From Meghimatium bilineatum (lineage: Eukaryota; Mollusca; Gastropoda; Stylommatophora; Philomycidae): 64,000 nucleotides of DNA. The stretch covers positions 5,210,501 to 5,274,500 of the forward strand of contig CM067314.1 of assembly GCA_034231615.1 (NCBI GenBank), read 5' to 3'. Numbering within the stretch: the stretch's first letter is position 1; each line of letters starts with the position of its first letter. Below the pieces are notes generated by a model. It searched no databases. It was not told the DNA's origin and saw only the letters and a program-made list of their open reading frames with translations. Made by a program: the position numbers and the translations under genes. Shown piece by piece: positions 40,901 to 52,900 of this stretch.

Positions 40901-43900
40901 TCATTAATTGTGAATATCTGGTAGCAAAAATAAATAGTTCATGAGATTGTACTGCAGAAATCAAGAGCAGAGTAGCAATAATAACTTCAAAACTTGCACA
41001 AATGTAACATATTTGGCAAGGTACCAGCTGTAAAGCTAAATAATAACTGATTAGAGCAAGCATATCTGCAGTCGCAATTTTCTGGTTGTGAAAGATAGAG
41101 ACAATATTCATTGACAAAGAATAGCTGCCTTTAAAATATGCTGCTACAGAAAGATTCTGAGAAAACCATGGATAGCAAATAAATACCAAGAAGTGATAAA
41201 AACATTAACCATTGAAGAGGGATGGCTCTTAACCTTCACCGAGCCGATATGATATCCAGCCGCCGAAAAACAAAATGGCCGCGCGCGCTGATGGCGGGCC
41301 GTCCCACCCAGCGAGATTATCGTGAGATTTACACGTACCACACTCCGTGCACATAGCTGGGGACATGCGCAATCGAAGCCGGTACATCCCCCACTTCCGA
41401 CATGATCGTTTTTGAGAATGGCTGGCTATTCGTAAAAGTTTAAGAGAAATTAATCTGACCACATCTGTACACCGGTACGATGCCATGATGATGGATCGGT
41501 TTTACAGACCTTTATTTCATCGTATTTCGAATAAAATAACATTGAATCGTGGATTGAATCATGGATTATTAGGTTATTTAGTTTCACAGCAGTGAATATA
41601 CAGAATGCCGTGCTGGTTTGGGGACTTGTACGTTTGATATCGAATATTTTGAAGTGGCAGAAAAAATAACTCTAGGCCTAAGCTCAAAGAACGATTTTAC
41701 TGCAAATCTACATGTTTTATACAGTTCCCCCGGCTATATTTTGATAATTTCGCAGTGAAAGAACATAAATACAACAGATTTACGTGATTTAGTTGACAGT
41801 GTTGCCAAGGTAAGTTATTTTTTTTTCTTATTTTTTCCCTCTTTATTTGTTATAAAATATATGTTTTTTGTGAAAAACGTCTTTACCACTTTCTCATACG
41901 TCTGGTATCACACACACACGTACATAAATTACACCAATATATGCATAATTCAATTCTTTATTTATATGTGCAAATATTATTTAAATATCTCTAACAGCCA
42001 AAAAATTATCACATTTTCAAAGCAGTCACCATCAATAATGCAAATTTTCAAAAAAGAATCCGGTGGCAGGGAGACGTTTCGTATTTTTTAATCTGGCTTG
42101 CTAAAGGTTAACTCTTAAACAACATTATAACAAGAAAGCTGAGATTTATTTGGCCATATAAAGAGACAAAACAGCATGGAAAAATTAATAATGGAAGGTA
42201 TGGTTCCTGGAAGCAGGAGTAGGGCTGATCAATATGATAATAACTAGAAACATCTGAGATTGTTTAATTATGTCCTCACTGCAGCAGGTCAACTCGTCCA
42301 GAATAATAAGTTCAGAAAATCCATAAAGATGACTACATTCTGGAAATAATATACCACCTGAAAAGAGACTGCAGTAAACTTTTACAACAATAGTTTATTA
42401 CCCAAAAACAAGAGTCAAACTAACACATATGTTTTGTGAAAGTAAAACAATTAAAAATTTTATATTAAAATAAAAAAAAAATAAAAAAAATATTTAGAAC
42501 AGGTTGCAAAATATTCATTATCAGTCATATATTAGATCTACATTGTTCTGTTCCAGTTTCCATGTTTTGTGCTACTAATGATGGTCTGTCTCAGTGTTAC
42601 AACCAAAATATTATGGCAGCTCTACTTATGCTTCTGTAAAGGGGGAGGCAGGGCACTGAAACTATTTTTTTATAACCACAGGCTAGGAGGATCCAATATA
42701 ACCAAGTTGAATACAGTTGTACATGATTTGAATAACTATAGGCCTACAGCACAGCTAGAGAAGAATGCAGAAACCAAGGACTGGGAATAATGGATGTTTT
42801 ATCACTGATAACATCTATGACAAAGATTTCACAAGGTGAAGAGTGCTGCAGTAACACAAATTAGATGCGATCAAACCTATGATAAAGATCCGACAAAGTG
42901 GAGAGTCTCACAGTACAAAAATTAGATGCGATCAAACCTATGATAAAGATCCGACAAAGTGGAGAGTCTCACAGTACAAAAATTAGATGCGATCAAACCT
43001 ATGATAAAGATCCGACAAAGTGGAGAGTGTCACAGTACAAACATTAGATGCGATCAAACCTATGATAAAGATTCGACAAAATGGAGAGTGTCACAGTAAC
43101 AAAACGTAAAAAGCGAAAAGACATATGATAAAGATATTGTTATTGCTTCTTATTTTTGATACTACATCACTCCCCACCTTGTGAGATATCCTCTGACAGT
43201 TTGATTATTATTTATGTATTATTATTGTTTATTACTATTACAGCTTTTACAGGTAACACTGTGTTACCAGTGCCAAACCTGGTCTCTCTCATCGTCACAT
43301 TACAGAAAGATAGTGACGTGAGATGAAATGCTTGAAGAAAGCCACTGGGGTCACCAGGCTAAGTAGATTACGAAATGAAGATATTAGGGAAAGAATAGGT
43401 ATAATACCTTGTACAGATTACATAGAAAACCAGTAGATCAAGTGGTTTGGCCACATTATGAGAATGAATCACAAGTTGCCCATACAGGCATATAACCAAA
43501 TGTGATCAGGGTACAAAGCCAAAAGATTATCACGAAAAGCACAGAAAGATGGATAGAAAACATCAGTGACATCCTGAACAACACAGTCATAGCAAAGCCA
43601 AGGTCACACATCTGGCTTTAGAAAGCAAGCTAGAGATCCAATCACCCCTACTCTTACTTGCAAGAGTGGATAACAAACCACCTGGGGAAAGATAATAAAC
43701 AGCTGTTATTATTACTAATACTGTTGGTGATTTACAAAATTTTTAGTTGAGCTAGAAATTGAACAAATTTCCACAATAAATTAAGTCATCTATATCTTTG
43801 ACAAAACTGCCAGTACAGAAATATTTAAAAATTAAGTTTTTCATTTATATTTTATTTGTAATCACCTTTGTCCATTTTTCCACAGCTAGTTCAATAGTCC

Positions 43901-46900
43901 TAGAAGTATAAAAAAAGGTTGATGCTGAAAAATACAAGCATTTAAGTACAAAATTATTTTCCCATGAAATGACTAAATTAAAGAATTGTGAAGTATTTTT
44001 GAACTAAATGAAAATACCAATTTTAGAAATAAAAATTTATATCTATTGTCATTTCTGCTTGTGCTGTTAAGCCTATTGGGGGAGGGAGGAATCAGTTTTT
44101 TCATCTTTGACCATTTGAGTTGCATTGGCTATGGTAAGTCCATGTCTATTTAATGTTTCTTTGATTGTTTCTGCCCATCTAGTTCTTAGTTTTCCTCATG
44201 CCTTGTATTTCCATCTTCTGCTAATTTTTGCACAAAGGGCTGGTTGCACAGGTTCTATTCTCATGACATGACCAAACCAACTGGTTTGCTGCCTCTCGAT
44301 TTAGTCTTGACTTGAGATAGTCTTTACTTCTTTCCTGATATCTTCATTTCTCCAGCGATCTCTTCTCGTGGCCTTTTATAACTTTTCTCAAACATCTCAT
44401 TTCACAAACTATGATCTTTTTCGCTAGTGTCTTTGTCAAGGGCCATGTTTGACACTGGTAACACAGAGTTGGTATAAAAATGTTGTTTATCAAATGTATT
44501 TTGTAGCCATGCAGATTGATGGGTGTTTAATTGGAAAGCAGCTTGGGGGTAGTGACCACAGACCAGTATTTCTGGAAATCCACAATGAATTTACCAAGGA
44601 CAGCAGCACGCTCACTAGGTGGAACTATAAGAGGGTAGACTCGAAAATGTACCAGCATTTAACCAGTGTTCTTGTTAAGGACATGAACTTGGACAAAGAC
44701 ATCAATAGAGCAGTGATTGAATTTAATAGATGTATACTACATGCTGCTAGTAAAACCATACCCAGGGGGGCACGCAAAAACTACAAACCCTACTGGAATG
44801 ATGAACTGGAAAAGCTGCAAAATGAGATGGAAACATCTAGACAGCAGGCTGAGAACAGACCTAGCCAAGAACATCACAACAAATATCAGCAAACAAAGGC
44901 TTAATTTTAAAGAGTCAAGTTACAAGCCAGATGGAGCAGCTGGAAAGAAAAAAACAGAGTTGCTGAACCTAGAAAGAGATACTAGGAAATTATGGAAACT
45001 TGTAAAACAACTAAATGACGAAGGTGCAGGGAGAAATACCAGGATCACACTTTATAAAGATAGAAACATTTTAACAGGTAAACATGCAGCTGATTACTTT
45101 GCAGATTCCTTTGCAGAAGACAATAACGTCAAAGTTAGCACAGACAAACAACAGGAGGTTCGAGAGAACCAGCAAAACATTGGACAAGGCGAACCTGTAC
45201 CTGAAGGCGAACCTGTACCTGAAGTCATGGAGGCATCAATCTCAATGAAAGAACTGGTGCATGCAATATCTAAATTGAAAATGAAAAAGTCCCCTGGAGC
45301 TGATGGAGTGTCCAATGAAATGATTAAAAACCTGGGAAATGCAGCAAGAGCAAAGCTACTGCAGATCTTTAACACAAGCTGGTCCACAGGTAATGTACCA
45401 CATGCGTGGAGAGAAGCAATAATGATACCACTCCTCAAATCAGGAAAAGATGGCAACACAGTCTCCAATTACAGGCCCATCAGCCTCACAAGCTGTCTAT
45501 GCAAAACAATGGAACGCATTATCAATCTTAGGATGCAGTGGTACCTTGAAAGTTAAAACCTTCTGGTATCACAGCAAGCAGGTTTCAGACAGTGCTACCC
45601 TACTGAAGATCAGGCAACCTACCTCTCCCAAGAGATTGAGGATGCCTTCCAAGATAAGAAACTGGTACTAGCAGCATGGATAGACCTCAGGAAAGCATTT
45701 GATAAGGTCTGGAAAGAAGGGCTCTTAAAGAAATTGCGAAAATGCAGGGTTAGCTCAAGAATGTACAAATGGGTAAAAGCATACCTGCACAATGGAAGAG
45801 CCAGGGTACAATTAGATGGTCTCAAAAGCAAGAAAATCCTACTGCGTCATGGAGTCCCCCAGGAAGAAGTCCTGTCACCCACACTTTTCTTGGTTTATAT
45901 CAATGACCTAATTTCAGAACTACCACATGGGATCACAGTGGCAATGTATGCTGACGACCTGGTGATCTGGTGCACAGAAGAACATGCGACAGTGGCCACT
46001 AAACAAATACAAAGAGCTGTCAATGCCCTAACCTTAGAAGCAAATAGATGGTGCGTCATCATTAACACAGATAAGTGCAGCACTACACTCTTTACCCTCT
46101 CACCACAACAGAAAGCCGGTCATATCAAGATAGATGGAGAGCTCTTGAAAGAAGACAAACAACCCACATACCTCGGAGTTACTTTTGATGATAAGCTGAC
46201 ATGGAAGCAGCACATAAATAAAGCAACAACAAAAGCCAGGAGGACGTTAGCTATCCTGAGAAAACTAAGTGGAACCACATGGGGAGCCAGTGGAAATATA
46301 CTCAGTAAAGTTTACCAGCACGGCATAAGACCACACCTGGAATATAGTTCAGCTGCTTGGTGTCCTGTATCAAACACCACATTACAAGATCTAGATAAAG
46401 TGCAAAACCAGGCACTTAGAATAATAATTTTTTACTTGCTCAAACTTGCTTGTAATTCAAAGCACAGACAAGCTGACATTTAGATTTTACTGGAAATGTG
46501 GTGTAATATAATAAGCAGACTTTGTTCATCAATAGGGTGGGGGCGGGGGGGGGGGGGGTGTCAAAGTTGAAGATAGACATGTTCATTTGTAGGCCTGGTC
46601 ATTGGGGTGCAATGAGAGATTAGACAGGCTGGTCAGTTCTTTCATAGTTTCAATAGGTAGAGTAATTGACCCAACTGATATATCTAACTCATTACAAGAA
46701 ACGGCATGGGCAAATGATCTTAATCATTTTCCCATGTCCAGAAAAGGAACTGGATTTCAAAATGCACCATTGCTAAATTGTGGGCTTTGAAGAATGTTTG
46801 TCAGTTATCAATTAATGGAGAAATAGAACTATATTCATCATGCAATTGCAGATATACTCAAGAGAGATCAAATCACATATGGATATGTCCTATAAGCAGT

Positions 46901-49900
46901 GCTGCTGATCTAACAGCTTACTGGACAACTAACATATCTTTCATCAGATCTTCGCATACATGTCTAACAATTTATGTTATCTATGTTTCATCAGATCTTC
47001 TCATACATGTCTAACAATAGGGTAGCCTGGGGCAGTTATGCGCAAGAGGAAAGATTCGCAGCTGTTTTTTTTTCTCGGAACTATAAGTTTTCTCGCACAC
47101 CATGTGACCACGTCAGACGCTAACATCCGATTCTGTCGCACAACGAATATTCATCGGTCAAGGGCAGGTCATTTTTTAGCCATGAGATAAATTAAATTTT
47201 TAATATTTTCGATCTAACTTTTTTCAAATTCTCAGCCTTTGTCCGCTGTTAGCATTACTGTCAAGTTATTTGGCATGTCTAAACTGAAACATATATTGTA
47301 TTATTAAGTTATTAAATTAAGCACGTTACCTTGTCAAGATACTTTGTTTTTTCTTGATATTTTATAAAAATTTGTTAACAGTGTAATTTGGGGTAAAGTC
47401 GCGCAGTGACGGGGAAAACATGCACTACTTTCTGCGCATGTTTTCCCCGGTAACTGCCTCCTCATGTTCCAAAAACTTCACTTTACCTGTATGTTTCTTT
47501 TTAGGAATTATAAACGGAAAAATGAGAAATGAAGCAGCTGACTGAAAATGAAGCTGTTGCTGCTATATATGTACAATCTCCGCAGGTCATAGATGCAAAA
47601 TCTCCGCAGGTCATAGATGCATGATCTCCGCTATTCATAGATGCATGATCTCCGCTATTCATAGATGGACAATCTCTGTCAATCATAGATGCACAACGTC
47701 GTTATTCATAGATGTACGTCCTCCACCTGTGATAGATGTGCGTTCTCCGCAGGTCATCGATGCAGGATCTCCGCCGGTCATTTTTGCACAATCTTCGCCG
47801 GTTGTAGATGCACAATCTTGGCTATTCATAGATGCACAATCTCCGCTATTCATAAATGTACAATCTCCGCTACTCATAAATGTACAATCTCCGCTATTCA
47901 TATATGCACAATCTCTTCTATTCATAGATGTACAATCTCTGCTATTCATAGATGCACAATCTCTGCTATTCATAGATGTACAATCTCCGCTATTCATAGA
48001 GGCACGATCTCCGCTGGTCATAGATGCACAATCTCTGCTATTCATAGATTTTGCTGTTTTTGTCAATTCTCCCTTGATTTTGTAATTGTTTTTACCTGTG
48101 CACGTTTGTCCCAAAACGTGGGGCAAAGGTGACATTTTACTCATGCTCATAAAATCTCATTCTATGGACTAAAAGTAACTGTATGTTGTAAATACCCTCA
48201 CTATTGTTAGATGGATGGATAAGCTACACACCCAAAGAATTCTGCTGCCAGTTTGGACTCTCATAGTTAAGTCTATTTGTTAGAATATGCAAAAAAAAGT
48301 GAAAAATGCACATAGCTACCCCATACTACTGTATATGCTGTATATATTTGATCAGATCTTCTCATACATGTCGAACTATTTATTTTGTATATGTTTGATC
48401 AGATTATCACAAAAACACTTCCAATAGTTGATAAGATGTTCACGTATATGTGTGTAACAACTTGCTTCTCTGTTATCAAACAAATCAGAAGGCAGCAGAT
48501 GAAATTTGAACCTAGTCTGATCAGATGACAGCAAATTGCTTCAAAACATAAGTCAACATGTTTTCCTAATCAGTGTCCTTACAAAAAAATAGGTGATTTG
48601 TTTAGTTAAAAAATCCAAGGTGTGTTTTATCTTCTATATCATCCTACATTTTTACTAGCAGAGTTTCAGAAACAATGAGTGAGATTACATGAATCAGAGT
48701 GAGTGAACCAGATTGTGTTGAGATCTTCATCAGGTAATATATCCTTGACAGGATGTAGCAGTCATCACAGCTTTCACCAAACTCATGCTTAACTTCATGC
48801 TTCCAGCTAATCTTCCTGCTTCTGTGAGTATCATGTTCATGTGGTCTTTGATATCTTGTTTGTTTGTTTGTTTTGCGTTCGCTCCATTGTAACCATCACG
48901 GATATCCGTGCGATTTCCGCCGGGAGCGTGATTACGTTGTGCCACCGTTATGCGCCTTGTAGGCCTAAAACATCCGATTTCGGTATGTCTTTGATATCTT
49001 GCATCCATCATCTTCGTGGCATACCTCTTTTTCATTGTCCTGGCACAATCCCATTTATTATATTTTCTAGGTTGTTATGCCATTTGATATGGCCCAAAAT
49101 ATTGTAATTTTCTAGAGAGAACTTAATTGTTTAGCCAGTTTTCTTTTACTTTCAATTCTATATGTCCCTATTGGTGGTCTGTTTAGGCAATGGCATTATG
49201 AAGATTCATCTGTAAAATATTTGTTCAAATGCCACAATTTTGTTTCCTCATTGGTGATTGTCCAAGATTCACATCAACATATTGCAACTGGAAATATGCT
49301 TGATCTAAGGAAAGTTAGTACTGTTATTTTATTACAGTCCAGCCTTATATTTTTCATTTGTATCTTTTTATTTGATTCACTTGCCAACCTTCGCCTGACT
49401 TCTCTTCATAGCATTTACTACTTATAAAAGAACAAGGTACCGGGTATTTGAAACTGGTAACTTGCTCTAGCTCTCTGGTTATTGATAACGTTATTGAAAT
49501 CTTATGATACCTATAAATGTGATACTGCTAACAAACTTATGCAGTGCAAAACTTGCAGACATCAACGAGAGACAGCATATCCTGCTGAAAAATGTATCTT
49601 TTTGAATGTAGATGTTTAATTGAGAGCCTTACAATTCACGTTCAATGTAAAATTTCACAACATAAAACATCTGCATATTCTGTTGGCGACGAGGAGAGTT
49701 TTTTCACTAGTCTCACACACAAACCTCAGATTTGTATTCTTCTTCTCTAAAATGTCACATATTGTGTTCCTGTCCCAAAATGAAGGTCTACCTTCATACT
49801 TTGTATAAAATATGTGACAATCCACAATTTTGGGAGGTCATTTATTGCCTGTTTAGTCCTACACACAAAAAGATGCACATGCGGTTGCATCTGTGGGTCT

Positions 49901-52900
49901 CACCAATGGTTCACTAGACAAACCAACTATGCAACAGAAAACCTTAGTAGATGACATGCCTTTATATTGAGGTTATCTTCTTATAGAAACTTCATGCACA
50001 TCATCTATACAATCCCATAGTTGTAACCTTCAATAACAGTTATCATGTTGTTCCGACAGGCAGATGTTGTGCTTGAACTAGTTACGGGCATGGCGTAGGT
50101 GGGCGGAACAACAAAGAAACATGTCGCAAGGTCCAGAGTTGTGCCCTAATGTCGACATCTGTTTCAGCAGCATTAGACTCGAAATACCATCGAGTCAAGT
50201 GGCTGCTGGAACAGAGGGCGGAGCACTTATGGGAATGCCCCACATGCTGTGAGGCCAGTTTCTAATCAAGAACCAAGAAGAACAAAATAACTACTGTAAT
50301 AAGTTTGTTAGAGATGTACAATTCTGTTACAGTTGTGAGGACTGCAGCAGGATGTGACGATTTTCAAGCCACTCACTGAGACCCCCCCCTCCCAATCTGC
50401 GTGCGATCCGCTGAGAGACCCATCCCTATAGCTGTCCTAAAATGAATATCTCGACCCTGAACAAATGATAAGTAATTATAGACCAATTAGACAAAGGAAA
50501 TAATTTGCACAAAAAAAGGCCTAAATTTCATTTTGCATTCCGCAAAAACTGAGACTTATTTTGTGATAGGACCCATATTGTTTTAAGGCAACATAATTAG
50601 GACACTTAAATATAAATAAATTGTCTATTATATATTGCTAGTGACAACAATAATTTTACATATGTTAGATAATCAAACAAGTAAATGAACAGAAATAAGC
50701 AGCAAGCTAAAAATAATTACTCTTACAATATATGTCCACAAAAAACTGGCCCACAGAATCACAGTGAATTGTATCTGTTTCATCTGGTGAAATCACTTTC
50801 ACATTTATAAATATACTATGTATATTTTCAACAGTCTGTTAAAAATAGTAAAATTTTATTTATATTAAACACCAGAGTATCAGAGAAAATTCAGGAAACA
50901 GGTGTTAGGCAGTGGGTATTATTATAGTAGGTGATGTAGTAGGGAAAGACAGGAATGCTTCTAGTAGGTGATATTGACAGGGACAGACAGACAGGGATCC
51001 ATCACATGTCATGGAAAAAAACTTCAGGTAAATAAAAACAATAAAAAAATTTAACATCCCAATTTCACTGGCGTGTTGCTTGGATCCAAGGAGGGATCCA
51101 AGAATAGAAACCCTGTTTAACCTTTCACACAATAACCTTCCACACAATTTGACAAAATAAAATATCTGCATAGTTCATTGACGATAAAGATAGTATTTTT
51201 ACTAGTCTCACACACTGACCTAAATTTTGTATTCTCCCTCCCTAAAATGTCACATATTGTGCACCTATCCCAAAATAAAGGTCTACCTTCACACTTTGTA
51301 TAAAATCGGTGACAATCCACAATTTTGAGATGTCATTTACTGCCTGTTTAGTCCAAGACACAAAATGGCTACTGTAATCTAAGTTTGTTAGAAATGTACA
51401 ATTCTCTTATAATTGCGAGGACTGCAGCAGGAGTTGACGATTTTTTTTAGCCACTCACTTACAGGCCCCCTCTCAATATGCGTGCCAGAGATGACAAAGG
51501 ATCTTATGGGGTAGAGTTGGCAATTCCATCCCATAAAGGGTAAAAGTGTCCCAGAATCCATGCTAGAGTTGAATATGTCAGGCTACTCACAGTAAATCTG
51601 TAAATCATGACACAACATATTCAGTTCTCCAGACTACACCCTACTAATATGCAGAAAAGAAGAAATATCTTCATATTTGTTTAACATTTATACAGAAAAC
51701 ATATTGAGAAATGTATGAGATGACCAGACCCCAATACAGTTTCATCCAATTAACATCGGAGCACAATAGATCATAGAGATTAGATTAGCCAATGACATAG
51801 TTCTTGTAACAACTAACAGGGAAGGTCTGAAACAACTGATTCTATCAACAGAAGGAAACAGTATATTGGTATATAATAAAACAGTATTGTCGATGTCGAC
51901 TTTTGTCAACACTCCAGCCTCCCCCTTGTCAAAAAATGTCATCCTTTCTCAGACTCCCCACACCCTCCTCCCCTTGCAATTATTAACATAGTTTATGGAC
52001 GGCCTCAAACCAGGTTTTTTATTTGTTCACATAAGAAATTTCTGTAGAAGACAGATGTGTCAAGCCATAGGCACACATAAACCAGCGACACAGTGTATTT
52101 CCATTCTCTGGACTTCATCCTGCTGGAAATTTGGAAGGATTATTGTCCTGTTTGAAGTGAGATACAGAGGGAGTTTGAGAATGAACGCTGAAGAAGTAAG
52201 AATAAGAAATTGTTCAGTTCCGTACATTATCAGCAAGGACATGTGAATGCCAAAGTAGAAAATAATTTTTCATTGAATACACAGTTTCAAACTTCTTCAC
52301 TTACAACAAAAAGGGTGTTGGAACAGCATTCAGTTCTAATTTTCTAGAGTTTCATTGTGAAACAAAAAAGTGTTAGTATCTTAAGTTTTCTTTTTATCAG
52401 AATTAAGCATTATTTGAATATGTACTTTTTCTTCTTCAGCGTTCATTCTCAAACTCCTGCTGGATCTATCCTGTAGCAGTACTACTAGATCTCCAGCAGG
52501 ATGCAGTCCAGAGAATGGAAATGCATTGTGTCGCCGTTTTATTTGCGCCAATGGCCCGACACATCTGTCTTCGGCAGAATTTGAATATGTACTTAATTAT
52601 ACAGTTTTTCTTACCGGGTAAGTATTTTACCCCCCCCCCTCTCTCTCTTTCTCTCTGTGTGGCCTATTGTGTATTTTCTAGGGTGTTGACACTAACAGTA
52701 TAGACCATTATTCTTAGTAATCACAATATGCCATCTTTTGATCTAGATAAACAATCACTGTATATATAGAAGCATAGAGGATTTATTATCAAAGAAAAAT
52801 CGTGATTTTATTAAATATGATGTGATTTTAGTCAAGACTTTCAAAGTGTATATTCCCAAGCTACTATAAATAGAGACTGGTTGATTGACGCACAGACAAC

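Larger units (their letters stand above)
47020..48331 (+). mobile_element. Pogo-like TIR element B, 1312 bp, TA target
   Basis: Ends align as inverted repeats (left GGGTAGCCTGGGGCAGTTAT; right, inverted, CAGTAGTATGGGGTAGCTAT), 17 of 24 positions matching. TA flanks both ends. CAGTAG-type termini with TA duplication are known for pogo/Tigger elements. Internal: a 13-bp perfect hairpin at 47411-47448 and the NYKRK repeat exon. No transposase catalytic domain seen, so non-autonomous. Confidence 0.75.

Noticed and set aside
40785-41189. 134-codon hydrophobic minus-strand frame
   Set aside because: AT-rich intron sequence, hydrophobic from T-rich codons. No acceptor/donor pair that fits the exon chain.
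45094-45468. 124-codon minus-strand frame
   Set aside because: Antisense shadow of the LINE reverse transcriptase.
51116-51490. Repeat Z as another piggyBac MITE
   Set aside because: Starts TTTAACCTTTCACAC, but no inverted partner or second TTAA end was found.
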